DNA of 64,000 nt, from assembly GCF_002250505.1 (NCBI RefSeq), contig NZ_NJGY01000002.1, positions 302,839-366,838 on the forward strand, read 5' to 3'. The notes under the pieces were generated by a model. That model ran no database searches. It was not told the DNA's origin and worked only from the letters and a program-made list of their open reading frames with translations. Position numbers and translations under genes: made by a program. The stretch comes from Janthinobacterium sp. PC23-8. GTDB taxonomy: Bacteria > Pseudomonadota > Gammaproteobacteria > Burkholderiales > Burkholderiaceae_D. This document shows, piece after piece, positions 52,528 through 61,378 of this stretch (positions are counted from its first letter, which is position 1; each line of letters begins with the position of its first letter).

Positions 52528-54927
52528 TTACCACTGGTAGGACAAGGTGGCAGTGGCATGGCGCTGATCGCCATAGGTGCAGATAGCAAATTCGCAATAG
52601 GTATATTGCTTGTTGCCCAGGTTGCTGACATTGGCCGTCAATTGCCAGTTGCGGCTGAGGCGGTAGCTGAGCATGGCGTCCAGCACGGTATAGGCCGGCA
52701 TGGAACGGCTCATGCCCGACGGTTGCGTGGAACCCTTGTAGCGCGCGCCGGCGCCGGTTTTCAGTTGTGGCAGGCCCAGGCTGGCGAAGCTGTAGTCCAG
52801 CCACAGCGCAGCCTGGTGGAATGGCGTGTCTTCGCTGCGCTGGCCGATTTCGCTGGCAATCGTGCTGCGCGTGGTGCGCGCATCGGTATAGGCATAGGAC
52901 GCGATCAGGCTGGCGCCACGGCTCAGCTCGGCCTTCGCTTCCAGCTCCAGCCCTTTCGAGCGCACCTGACCGGCCTGGCGATACACATCGTTGCCGGCGT
53001 CATATTTGAGCACATTGGTTTGCGTCAGTTCATACACAGCCGCGCTCAGCAGCATATTGCTGTCGGCCGGCTGGTAGCGCACGCCGGCCTCGTATTGCCT
53101 GCCGCCGGTGGGCTTGAAGGACTGGCCGTTGGCGGCCGCCGCCGTCACCGGGAAGAACGATTCGCTGTAGCTGACATAGGGCGCGAGGCCGCTGGCCGTC
53201 TTGTAGACCAGGCCGGCGCGCCAGGTGGTGGCGGAATCATCCTTGTCGAGCCTGGCGCCATTGCGGCGCAGGGTCTGCTCCTGGCTGGCCCAGTCGTGGC
53301 GCGCGCCCAGCAGCACGGTCCAGGTCTCGCCCAGGCTGACCTGGTCCTGCAGGTAGATGCCTTTTTGCAAGATCGCTATGCGCGAACCACGGTCGACGCT
53401 GCGCGCGCGGTTCACCGTCACCGGCTGGCCATAGTTATAGGTCAGCAGGTTCAAGGTGGGCGCGTTGCCGCGAAAATTGCGTGAATCATAAGTGGTCTGG
53501 TAGGCGTCCACGCCAGCGAGCACCGCATGCTCCATGCCCAAAAGCTGCCAGTTGCTGGTGACATTGGTGTCGCTGACGATGCCGCGCACCTGTTCGCGCC
53601 GGTCGCTGTACTGGCGCGCCAGCAAACCGCGCTCGCTGGCGTTGCGCAGCGCCGCCGCCGTGGTCTGCACCTGCAGGTAGTTCCAGGCCACGTCCGCCTC
53701 GAAATAGCGCAGCTTGTGGCTCACTTTGACCTTGTCGCTGAAACGGTGCTCGAACTCATAGCCGATCGCATGCATGTCGCCGTTCATCTTGTCGTAAGCG
53801 GGCTCGCCGATAAACGCCCCGCGCCCTATGCGCACGGGGCCGGTGCCGACGCCTTCGACCAGCTGGTACGGCAGCGGCGCGGAAAAGCGCGTCGCCGTTT
53901 TCTGGTAAAACGACAGAACGGTCAGCGACGTATCAGCGTTCGGGCGCCAGGTCAGCGCGGGCGCGAGATACAGCTTGTCGTCGTTCAGGTAATCCTGGGA
54001 CGTATTGCTTTTGCGGTCCAGCATGGTCAGGCGATAGTCGAGCGTATCGCTGCCGGGCACCCTGCCGCCCACGTCCACGGCCAGTTGCTTGCGGCCGTGG
54101 CTGCCCGTTTGCAATTGGACTTCGCGCACCGGCGCGCTGCCCGGGCGCTTGCTGACGGCATTGATCACGCCGCCCGGCGACAGCTGGCCGTACAGCACCG
54201 ACGCCGCGCCGCGCAGCACTTCCACCCGCTCCAGGCCGAACGGCTCCTGGGTGCCGTCATAGGAATTGTTTTGTAGCCGCATGCCGTCGCGCATCGAGCC
54301 GCTGGTGGCGGATTCCACATCCATGCCGCGGATGCGGAAACGGTCGGCCGTGCGATTGAAGCTGGTGGGCTGGCTGGTAAAGCCCGGCGTGTAATTGAGC
54401 GCCTGCGACAGGGTTTCGGCCTGGCGGTTGCGCAATTCGTCGTTGGTGACAACCGAGATCGACTGCGGCGTGTCGATAATCGCCGTATCGGTCTTGCTGC
54501 CGGCCGCCGAGCGCTTCGCGACATAGCCGGTCACTGGGCCGGTCGGCGTTTCGCGCTCGGCGCTGGCCGTGACGCTGATACCGGCCAAGGTCACGGTCTC
54601 AGCCTTGGGGACGGGCTTGACCACCACCACCCGGCCTTCCTGGGCCGCCTGCAAACCACTGCCGGCCAGCAGGCGTTCGAGCGCCTGCTGGGCGCTCAGG
54701 CTGCCCGACACGGCCGGCGCATGCTTGCCGGCCACCAGGTCCGGGTGCACCATCAACTGGAAACTGGCCTGGCGCGCCAGCTCGTTCAGGGCGCTGCCCA
54801 GCGGCTGGGCCGGCAAGGCGATGGCGAAGGTGGCGGCGTTCTGTGCCTGCAAGGGCGCGGCGGCCAGGGTGGCGGCGATGGCGGCGACGATGGTCAGGGG
54901 AACACAATAAAAACGGGGTTGCGGCAT
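52528..54927 (-). CDS. TonB-dependent siderophore receptor with STN signalling domain
   Basis: 799 residues: signal peptide (about 1-28), STN domain (about 35-110; ALPAQPLGSALNELARQASFQLMV), plug (about 150-260; TPQSISVVTNDEL and RGAASVLYGQLSPGGVIN), and a barrel to the C-terminal ATLSYQW. The STN domain signals to FecR when the receptor is loaded, and the fecI/fecR genes lie directly upstream, so this is a self-inducing ferric-siderophore uptake system. A GGAG lies 9 bases before ATG 54927. Confidence 0.9.
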   Translation of the reverse strand: MPQPRFYCVPLTIVAAIAATLAAAPLQAQNAATFAIALPAQPLGSALNELARQASFQLMVHPDLVAGKHAPAVSGSLSAQQALERLLAGSGLQAAQEGRVVVVKPVPKAETVTLAGISVTASAERETPTGPVTGYVAKRSAAGSKTDTAIIDTPQSISVVTNDELRNRQAETLSQALNYTPGFTSQPTSFNRTADRFRIRGMDVESATSGSMRDGMRLQNNSYDGTQEPFGLERVEVLRGAASVLYGQLSPGGVINAVSKRPGSAPVREVQLQTGSHGRKQLAVDVGGRVPGSDTLDYRLTMLDRKSNTSQDYLNDDKLYLAPALTWRPNADTSLTVLSFYQKTATRFSAPLPYQLVEGVGTGPVRIGRGAFIGEPAYDKMNGDMHAIGYEFEHRFSDKVKVSHKLRYFEADVAWNYLQVQTTAAALRNASERGLLARQYSDRREQVRGIVSDTNVTSNWQLLGMEHAVLAGVDAYQTTYDSRNFRGNAPTLNLLTYNYGQPVTVNRARSVDRGSRIAILQKGIYLQDQVSLGETWTVLLGARHDWASQEQTLRRNGARLDKDDSATTWRAGLVYKTASGLAPYVSYSESFFPVTAAAANGQSFKPTGGRQYEAGVRYQPADSNMLLSAAVYELTQTNVLKYDAGNDVYRQAGQVRSKGLELEAKAELSRGASLIASYAYTDARTTRSTIASEIGQRSEDTPFHQAALWLDYSFASLGLPQLKTGAGARYKGSTQPSGMSRSMPAYTVLDAMLSYRLSRNWQLTANVSNLGNKQYTYCEFAICTYGDQRHATATLSYQW

Positions 54928-54952
54928 GCGGTTAATCTCCAGGGTCAACATG

Positions 54953-54971
54953 GTAAATAAGAATCACTACC
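54953..54971. promoter_or_regulatory. Fur-box-like sequence before the STN receptor
   Basis: By hand this 19-bp stretch matches the GATAATGATAATCATTATC consensus at 13 positions (AAT...AATCA.TA.C kept). It ends 26 bp before the receptor ATG, where a repressor would block transcription. Confidence 0.45.
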
Positions 54972-55027
54972 AATGCAGACGCGCGAGCTGGCCGCTGGTT
55001 GAGGTGCCATTTCAACTTTTTTTGCAT

Positions 55028-56041
55028 TTATTTTGCGTTCTTGCCCGCCGCCACGATTTCCGTCACCGCGCCATACTTGCGCAAGCGCACCGGTAACACG
55101 AGCGGCAAGGTGCTACCGAAATCGGCTGCCAGGCGCGTGTCAAAACTGCCATTGACGCGCATGGCGGCCACCCCGGCATCCTTGATGACCAGTCCGGTAT
55201 CGCCATACCGTTCGAATTCGGCCAGCGCCTGCGCCAGCGGCGTGTTGTCAAAATTGATGCGGCCTTCGCGCCACAGCAAGGCGCCGTGGGCAAGCCGGGT
55301 GTCGATTGTGCCCAGCGCGCCAGCGCGGCTGGCCTGTACCGATTCACCGGCCGTCAGTTCCACCGCGCCGGCGCCGCCGGCCGTGGCGTGCAGGGGCGCC
55401 ACCCTCACCCGGCCGTCTTCCACCGTGACGGCTTCGCCGCCCTGGCCCAGTCCCGCATGGGTATTGCGCACGGCAAATCGGGTGCCGACCACGGTCACGC
55501 GCAGGCTGTCGGTCATCACATCGAAGGGGCGCGCCCTGTCGGCCCGCACATAGAAATTGGCCTGGCCTTCGGGCAGGCGTACCTCGCGCCGCTGGCGGTA
55601 TAGCGTCACTTCCACCCTGGTGGCCGTATCGAGCTTCATCACGCTGCCGTCGGGCAAATGGACATCGAGCAGCTCGCCGCGCGCGCTGGCAAAGCTTTCA
55701 TGGAAGATGGGCTGCTGTTGATAATAATTCCAGCCAAACCAGCCGGCGCCGGCCGCGCTGATGGCCAGAGCAGCCGTGACCAGCGGCAGGCGGAACGCCC
55801 GTTTTTTGTGCTCCGGTATCGCCTTGGCCAGTTGCGCCACGGCCGTCGGATGCAGTTCGCCAAGGCCGCTCCAGACGCCTTCCATGCGCGCATACGCTTG
55901 CCGGTTTTCCATGCCGGCGGCCAGCCAGGCCTGGAACTGCGCTTCTTCCTGCGCGCTGACGCCATCCTGGCGGCGCACCTGCCAGCTGGCTGCGGCCAGG
56001 TCGAGCTCGACGGTTTGTCCTGCGGTATTGTGCTGGTTCAT
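55028..56041 (-). CDS. FecR-family anti-sigma regulator
   Basis: 337 residues: cytoplasmic DUF4880-type N-terminus (about 12-55; AASWQVRRQDGVSAQEEAQFQAWLAAG), one helix (about 88-108), and a periplasmic FecR domain (about 125-225; SVMKLDTATRVEV, GQANFYV, and TVVGTRFAV). It passes the receptor STN signal to the FecI-like sigma factor, which it overlaps by 4 bp. Confidence 0.88.
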   Translation of the reverse strand: MNQHNTAGQTVELDLAAASWQVRRQDGVSAQEEAQFQAWLAAGMENRQAYARMEGVWSGLGELHPTAVAQLAKAIPEHKKRAFRLPLVTAALAISAAGAGWFGWNYYQQQPIFHESFASARGELLDVHLPDGSVMKLDTATRVEVTLYRQRREVRLPEGQANFYVRADRARPFDVMTDSLRVTVVGTRFAVRNTHAGLGQGGEAVTVEDGRVRVAPLHATAGGAGAVELTAGESVQASRAGALGTIDTRLAHGALLWREGRINFDNTPLAQALAEFERYGDTGLVIKDAGVAAMRVNGSFDTRLAADFGSTLPLVLPVRLRKYGAVTEIVAAGKNAK

Positions 56042-56571
56042 GCGGATCGCCCCCGCTGTGCCGACTGCGGCCAGATGGCGGGTACGCCCAGCCTGTCCTC
56101 GCACGCCTTGCAGGCCAGCACCGCGCGGATAATGTGCTGCGCCACCATGTTTTTGGAAATGCCCATATGTTCGGCCACCTGCAGGTGCGACATGCCTTCG
56201 AACCGGTTCAGCACAAAGGCTTCGCGGCAACGCGGTGGCAGCGCCTCGATCACGGCGGCAAAGGCCAGCGCATGTTGTTCGTGGGCGTACACGGACTCCG
56301 GTTCCAGATGCGCGGGCGCGGCCGGCTGCTGCGCCTCGGGCAGACTGTCGAGATCGTCATGCTGGCGGATGGCCGCGCGCCGGTGGCGGTCGATGATCAG
56401 GCGCCGCGCCGTCTGGTGCAGCAAGGCGCGCGGTTCCGGGATCGCCTGGCCGGCATTGCGCACGGCCAGCACGCGGGCATAGCTTTCCTGCACCACGTCG
56501 GCGGCCGCATCGCGGTCGCGCACCATGCGCGCGCAAAAATTCATCAGCTCTCGGTAGTAATGCTCAAGCAC
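56038..56571 (-). CDS. FecI-like ECF sigma factor
   Basis: About 177 residues: sigma-70 region 2 (about 5-65; DAAADVVQESYARVLAVR) and region 4 (about 115-165; LPPRCREAFVLNRFEGMSHLQVAEHMGISKNMV). It should direct RNA polymerase to the receptor promoter when FecR is signalled. GTG 56571 is chosen because the stretch upstream of it (56590-56665) looks like a promoter with a Fur-like site rather than coding DNA; the frame is open to 56670. Confidence 0.83.
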   Translation of the reverse strand: MLEHYYRELMNFCARMVRDRDAAADVVQESYARVLAVRNAGQAIPEPRALLHQTARRLIIDRHRRAAIRQHDDLDSLPEAQQPAAPAHLEPESVYAHEQHALAFAAVIEALPPRCREAFVLNRFEGMSHLQVAEHMGISKNMVAQHIIRAVLACKACEDRLGVPAIWPQSAQRGRSA

Positions 56572-56639
56572 AGGGGTTGCACAGCCGTGAAAAAAGAACC
56601 GTCCAGATATCGCGGCGGCTGATCTGTAGGTATAGTGGT

Positions 56640-56662
56640 AAATAGGAAGTATTCGCATTATG
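56640..56662. promoter_or_regulatory. Fur-like element before the fecI-like gene
   Basis: On the minus strand it reads AATGCGAATACTTCC then TATTTACC, close to the AATGCGAATNATTNTCATTT form common before iron-regulated genes. It lies about 70 bp upstream of the chosen GTG start. Assigned by pattern and context only. Confidence 0.35.
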
Positions 56663-56686
56663 CCGGGCACGGCCTGGGCTGTCGAG

Positions 56687-56828
56687 CTAAATCGGCGCCG
56701 GCGCGGTGCGGTTCAGTATCAGCAATTGCCCGACATTTTCCTCGTCCCCCGGCAGCGGATACAGCACCAGCGCACAGGACCGCTCCGCCGTGCGGTTGAG
56801 GCTGGAAACAAGCAGTTTGTCCTGCAGC
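56687..56828 (-). pseudogene. 3' remnant of an unidentified gene
   Basis: Minus-strand frame of 46 codons ending with TAG at 56687, with high G/C at third positions and a normal protein-like sequence (LLVSSLNRTAERSCALVLY, then QLLILNRTAP). A TGA blocks the frame just upstream. It lies immediately after the LysR stop and before the fecI promoter. I cannot name the family. Probably the tail of a deleted gene. Confidence 0.3.
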
Positions 56829-56833
56829 AGAAT

Positions 56834-57778
56834 TCATCCTCGAAGGTGGTCAAGTTGAGCGAGTGACTGCTGGCGCCGGACAATATCGACCAGGGTTCTC
56901 AACGCCGGGTGATTGTGGCGCCGGCTGCTGTAATACAGATGAAAAGGCTCGCCGCGCGCCGCATGCTCGTCCAGCACCACGCGCAAGCTGCCCTCGTCCA
57001 GTTCCTGGGCAATGCGGCTTTCCAGCAGATAAGCCAGGCCCACGCCGGCTTTGGCGGCGGCGATCGTGGTGGCCGTATCGTTGATGGTGATCAGGCCGGG
57101 CACGCGGATGCCGCGCTTGGCCGGCTTTTGGTCGCCGCTGCCACTGCTGAGCTCCCAGCGATAGCTGGAATTGTCGCCCAGCAGCAATTGCAGACAGCTG
57201 TGCTGCACCAGGTCGTCCAGTTGCAAGGGCACGCCGTGGCGCGCCAGATAGGCGGGCGAACCGGCCACCACCCAGCGCTGCGGGCCGGACAAGGGCACGG
57301 CGATCATGTCTTCCGGCACATAGTCGCCATAGCGGATGCCGGCGTCATAACCGCCGGCAACGATATCGATGGGCCGGTCCTCCACCACCACAGTCAGCTT
57401 CACATGCGGACACAGGCGGGCAAATTCGGGCAGTGCCGGCGCGATCATCAGGTGCGCAGCATCGGCAAACACATTGATGCGCAGCTCGCCAAAGCGGCCG
57501 GCGCCGGGCGCGTCGATCTCGGCCAGGGCGTGGCCGATGGTATCGAAACCTTCTTCCAGGCGCGCCGCCAGGGCCAGGCCGGTGTCGGTCGGCGCCACGG
57601 CGCGACTCGACCGGTTCAGCAGTTTTGCGCCGAGGCGCTCTTCCAGGCGGCGCATGGCGTGGCTGGCCGCCGATGGCGTCAGGCCCAGTTGGATGGCGGC
57701 CGCCTTGAAGCTGCGCGTGCGCATAATGGTCAGAAAAACCCGCAGGTCGGCAAGTTCGATACGGTCAAAGACGGACAT
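56834..57778 (-). CDS. LysR-family transcriptional regulator
   Basis: 314 residues: HTH (about 5-62; RSFKAAAIQLGLTPSAASHAMRRLEERLG) and effector domain (about 90-300) of the CrgA/DsdC-like type with a GDYVPEDMIAVPL segment. It is divergent from an SDR oxidoreductase gene with 138 bp between them and is the likely regulator of the SDR/aldo-keto/Gfo-Idh group. A perfect 7-bp inverted repeat flanks its start (57782-57821). Confidence 0.86.
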   Translation of the reverse strand: MSVFDRIELADLRVFLTIMRTRSFKAAAIQLGLTPSAASHAMRRLEERLGAKLLNRSSRAVAPTDTGLALAARLEEGFDTIGHALAEIDAPGAGRFGELRINVFADAAHLMIAPALPEFARLCPHVKLTVVVEDRPIDIVAGGYDAGIRYGDYVPEDMIAVPLSGPQRWVVAGSPAYLARHGVPLQLDDLVQHSCLQLLLGDNSSYRWELSSGSGDQKPAKRGIRVPGLITINDTATTIAAAKAGVGLAYLLESRIAQELDEGSLRVVLDEHAARGEPFHLYYSSRRHNHPALRTLVDIVRRQQSLAQLDHLRG

Positions 57779-57781
57779 GGG

Positions 57782-57821
57782 TTACGAAAATAAGTGAAAA
57801 GGTATGGATGAAAATTCGTAA
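57782..57821. promoter_or_regulatory. candidate LysR operator (TTACGAA ... TTCGTAA)
   Basis: TTACGAA (57782-57788) and TTCGTAA (57815-57821) are perfect reverse complements with 26 bases between, directly upstream of the LysR start and about 95 bp before the SDR start. They could be two half-sites or a looped pair. Inference from position. Confidence 0.4.
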
Positions 57822-57916
57822 TCATTTCAGTGAATCAGCTTCATCTCAAATCTTATCATGACCGCCTTCATCCAAAGTACGATGGTGCCCACAATAATAT
57901 CGACACCGGAGCGGCA

Positions 57917-58693
57917 ATGAAGCTATCTGCAAACATGACACTGGGCGACCTGGCCGGCAAGCGCGTCCTGATCACGGGCGGCTCGACCGGCATAGGCGCG
58001 GCCGTGGCGCTGGGCTTCGCGGCGCAAGGCGCCCGCCTGGCGCTGCATTACAACGCCAGCGTGGACGCGGCCGAGGCGCTGCGGGTGCAGTATCCCGACC
58101 AGATCACCCTGCTGCAAGGCGACCTGGCCGAGCCTGGCGCGGTGGCGCGCGTGGTTGACGAAGCGGCACGCCTGCTTGGCGGCCTGGACGGGCTGATCAA
58201 CAATGCGGGCAGCATGCTGGGCCGCATTCCCACCACCGAGGCGTCGGACGCGCACTTCGACGAGGTGCTGAACCTGAACGCCAAATCGGTGTGGCAGGCC
58301 AGCGTCGCCGCCCATCCGCACCTGAAAGCGGCCGGCGGCGGCTTTATCATCAACACCACCTCGATCGCGGCCAGGAATGGCGGCGGCAACGGCGCCGTGC
58401 TGTATGCGGCGGCCAAGAGTTTTGTCAGCAACCTCACACGTGGCCAGGCCAAGGAATTCATCGCCGACAAGATCCGCGTCAATGCGGTGGCGCCCGGCCT
58501 GATCCTGACGCCCTTCCATGTGCGCGACACGCCCGAGCACACGATGGCCGCGCAAAGCGCCACCATCCCCATGGGCCGCGCCGGCTTGCCGCAGGAATGC
58601 GTGGGTGCGTTCCTGTTCCTGGCGTCTGAAGCGCTGTCCGGCTATATCACCGGACAGATCATTGAAGTTAACGGCGGCCAGTTGATGCCGTGA
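57917..58693 (+). CDS. SDR-family NAD(P)-dependent oxidoreductase
   Basis: 258 residues, classical SDR: cofactor loop ITGGSTGIG (about 19-27), NNAG (about 95-98), catalytic Ser in NTTSIAAR, and the YAAAK pair (Tyr and Lys, about 170-174). ATG 57917 follows GGAG by 6 bases. First of three sugar-type oxidoreductase genes running to 60672. Substrate unknown; a sugar or sugar acid is likely from its neighbours. Confidence 0.86.
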   Translation: MKLSANMTLGDLAGKRVLITGGSTGIGAAVALGFAAQGARLALHYNASVDAAEALRVQYPDQITLLQGDLAEPGAVARVVDEAARLLGGLDGLINNAGSMLGRIPTTEASDAHFDEVLNLNAKSVWQASVAAHPHLKAAGGGFIINTTSIAARNGGGNGAVLYAAAKSFVSNLTRGQAKEFIADKIRVNAVAPGLILTPFHVRDTPEHTMAAQSATIPMGRAGLPQECVGAFLFLASEALSGYITGQIIEVNGGQLMP

Positions 58694-58721
58694 GTTGATG
58701 TTTTAAATAGAAAGAGACAGC

Positions 58722-59708
58722 ATGAAACAACGCGTATTCGGCCGTACCGGCCACAGCATTTCCGAAATCGGTTTTGGCGCCTGGGCCATTGGCGGCGCCT
58801 GGGGCGACGTGAGCAGCGAGGACGCCAAGGCGGCGCTGCATGCGGCGCTCGACGCCGGCACCAATTTCATCGACACGGCCGACGTCTACGGCGACGGCCG
58901 CTCCGAGCGTTTTATTGCCGAGGTGCTCAGGGAGCGTGGCGGTGCAAAACCGTATGTGGCCACCAAGGCCGGGCGCCGCCTGTCGCCGCATGTGGCCGAC
59001 GGCTACAACGAGCAAAACCTGGTGGCGTTTGTCGAGCGCTCGCTGGTCAACCTCGATACCGACTGCCTGGACCTGGTGCAACTGCACTGCCCGCCGCCGG
59101 ACGTCTATTACCGCCCGGAAGTGTTCGACGCGATGGATCGCATGGTAAAAAGTGGCAAGATTCGCCATTACGGCGTGTCGGTGGAAAAGGTCGAGGAAGC
59201 ATTGAAGGCGATCGAATACCCGAACGTGGCTTCGATCCAGATCATTTACAACATGTTCCGCCAGCGCCCGAACCAGCTGTTTTTCGCGGAGGCGAAAAAG
59301 CGCGATATCGGCGTGATCGTGCGCGTGCCGCTCGCCTCGGGCGTATTGACGGGCAAGATGAACGCCAATACGGCCTTTGCCCTTGATGACCACCGCGCCT
59401 TCAATCGCAATGGCGAGGCCTTCGACAAGGGCGAAACCTTTTCCGGCGTGCCCTATGAGGTGGCGCTGGACGTGGTGGAAGAGATCCGCCGCCTGGTGCC
59501 GGGCAACGCGACGATGGCGCAGTTCGCCTTGCGCTGGATCTTGATGGAAGAGCACGTCAGCACCGTGATTCCCGGCGCGCGCAATGCGCAGCAAGCAAAG
59601 GCCAACAGCGCGGCCAGCGGCTTGCCCGCCTTGAACGCGGAAACCATGGCCGCGCTGCGGGCCATTTACCAGCATCGCATCGCCCCATTTGTCCATCAGC
59701 GCTGGTAA
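58722..59708 (+). CDS. aldo/keto reductase
   Basis: 328 residues with a TIM barrel: catalytic tetrad Asp and Tyr in FIDTADVYGDGRSE (about 48-60), Lys in VATKAGRR, and His in LVQLHCPPP. The C-terminal GARNAQQAKANSAA segment contacts NADPH. It resembles the group that includes D-threo-aldose (L-fucose) dehydrogenases. It starts 28 bp after the SDR gene and is probably in the same operon. Confidence 0.86.
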   Translation: MKQRVFGRTGHSISEIGFGAWAIGGAWGDVSSEDAKAALHAALDAGTNFIDTADVYGDGRSERFIAEVLRERGGAKPYVATKAGRRLSPHVADGYNEQNLVAFVERSLVNLDTDCLDLVQLHCPPPDVYYRPEVFDAMDRMVKSGKIRHYGVSVEKVEEALKAIEYPNVASIQIIYNMFRQRPNQLFFAEAKKRDIGVIVRVPLASGVLTGKMNANTAFALDDHRAFNRNGEAFDKGETFSGVPYEVALDVVEEIRRLVPGNATMAQFALRWILMEEHVSTVIPGARNAQQAKANSAASGLPALNAETMAALRAIYQHRIAPFVHQRW

Positions 59709-59745
59709 GATTGCGGCTCCTGTGTGACCTAGAAGAAAGAGAAAC

Positions 59746-60672
59746 ATGTCAGCCATCAAACTGGGTATTGTCGGCGTCGGCAAGATTGCTACCGACCAGC
59801 ATTTGCCCGCCATCGCCGCCAATGGCGACTTTCAACTGCTGGCCTCGGCCAGCCGCAACGCCACCATTGCCGGCCTGCCAGGCTTTGCGTCGATCAACGA
59901 AATGCTGGCGCAGCAGCCAGAAATTGAAGCCGTGGCCCTGTGCATGCCGCCCCAGCACCGCTACCAGGCCGCGCGCGCCGCGCTGTTGGCAGGCAAGCAT
60001 GTGTTCATGGAAAAGCCGCCCGGCGCGACCTTGTCGGAAGTGGCAGACCTGGACCAGCTGGCCCAGTCCATGGGCGTGACCCTGTTCGCCAGCTGGCACT
60101 CGCGCCACGCGCCGGCGGTGCAGGTGATCAAGGCCTTCCTGGCCAAGCATGCGCCGCGCCAGGTGCACGTGATCTGGAAGGAAGACGTGCGCCACTGGCA
60201 TCCGGGCCAGGAATGGATCTGGGAAGCGGGCGGCCTGGGCGTATTCGATCCGGGCATCAACGCGCTGTCAATCGTCACGGAAATTTTGCCAAACGCCATG
60301 TTCCTGAAATCGGGCGCGCTGGAGTTCCCTGCCAACCGCGACGCGCCGATCGCCGCCGACCTGCGCTTTACCGACGCCAACGGCCTGGACGTGCACGCCG
60401 AATTCGACTGGCGCCAGACCGGCAAGCAAAGCTGGGACATCATCATCAGCACTGACGCCGGCGTGCTGCGCATGGCCGATGGCGGCGCCAAACTGTGGCT
60501 CGATGACGTGGCGCAGGAACTGGGCGACGAAGGCGAATACCCTGCCCTGTACCGCCATTTCGCCGGCCTTGTACAAAACGGCAAGTCCGACGTCGACCTG
60601 TCGCCGCTGCGCCATGTAGCCGATGCCTTTATGCTGGGCAAGCGCAAGGTAGTGGACGCGTTTGAAAGCTGA
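59746..60672 (+). CDS. Gfo/Idh/MocA-family oxidoreductase (D-galactose-dehydrogenase-like)
   Basis: 308 residues: Rossmann start GIVGVGKIATDQHLPAI (about 5-21), the conserved Glu-Lys-Pro in MEKPPGATLSE (about 88-98), and the C-terminal alpha/beta domain with LGVFDPGINALSI. The overall style is that of D-galactose or L-arabinose 1-dehydrogenase. It is the third oxidoreductase in the group and points to sugar oxidation via lactones. Confidence 0.84.
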   Translation: MSAIKLGIVGVGKIATDQHLPAIAANGDFQLLASASRNATIAGLPGFASINEMLAQQPEIEAVALCMPPQHRYQAARAALLAGKHVFMEKPPGATLSEVADLDQLAQSMGVTLFASWHSRHAPAVQVIKAFLAKHAPRQVHVIWKEDVRHWHPGQEWIWEAGGLGVFDPGINALSIVTEILPNAMFLKSGALEFPANRDAPIAADLRFTDANGLDVHAEFDWRQTGKQSWDIIISTDAGVLRMADGGAKLWLDDVAQELGDEGEYPALYRHFAGLVQNGKSDVDLSPLRHVADAFMLGKRKVVDAFES

Positions 60673-60738
60673 TCGCTGCTGACAGGAACTGACAGGCGCG
60701 CGGCTTATCTTATCCATCTGATTTGACAGGAGACTCTT

Positions 60739-61314
60739 ATGCCACGCGCCATCACCATCCTCACCGAGCAATTCGCCGACTGGGAAACCGGTCTGTTCAA
60801 CGCCACCGCCCGGCTGTATTACAGTTTTGATACGCGCTTTGCCACGCCGCAAGGCAAGAGCGTGCTGTCGTCGGGCGGCATGCTGGTCACGCCACAGCTG
60901 GCCATCGAGGAGATCGACCTCGACGGACTCGACGTGCTGCTGCTGTGCGGCGGCCCCGGCTGGCAGAGCGCGGACGCCCCCGATGTCCAGGCCCTGCTGC
61001 GCGAGGCGCAGCGGCGCCAGGTGGTGCTGGCCGGCATCTGCGACGGCACGCGCGTGCTGGCGCAGGCGGGCCTGCTCGACCAGCTGCGCCACACCTCCAA
61101 TTGCGCCGACAACCTGGCCTCGCTTCCCGGCTATGCGGGAGCTCCCCTGTACCAGGACGTGCCGCATGCGGTGGCGGACCAGCGCGTGATCACGGCGCCC
61201 GGCACGGCGCCCGTGACGTTCGCGGCGGCCGTGCTGGCGGCGCTGGGCATCGCCGACGATGGCCTCAAGGGCTATCTGGCCTTGCACGCGGCGGAACACG
61301 GCCAGCAAGCATAA
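60739..61314 (+). CDS. DJ-1/PfpI-family protein
   Basis: 191 residues with a flavodoxin-like DJ-1/PfpI fold: the early acid in LTEQFADWET, LLLCGGPGW (about 70-78), and the nucleophile-elbow Cys in AGICDGTRVLA (about 100-110). Members act as glyoxalases, deglycases or chaperones; the YajL/ThiJ-like form here is not resolved. It is 66 bp after the Gfo/Idh gene with its own AGGAG. Confidence 0.83.
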   Translation: MPRAITILTEQFADWETGLFNATARLYYSFDTRFATPQGKSVLSSGGMLVTPQLAIEEIDLDGLDVLLLCGGPGWQSADAPDVQALLREAQRRQVVLAGICDGTRVLAQAGLLDQLRHTSNCADNLASLPGYAGAPLYQDVPHAVADQRVITAPGTAPVTFAAAVLAALGIADDGLKGYLALHAAEHGQQA

Positions 61315-61378
61315 GCGCCGGCTCAGGCAAGCCAGCGCAGACCATTCGCCCATGAACACTCCTGAAAGCCACGGAAAA

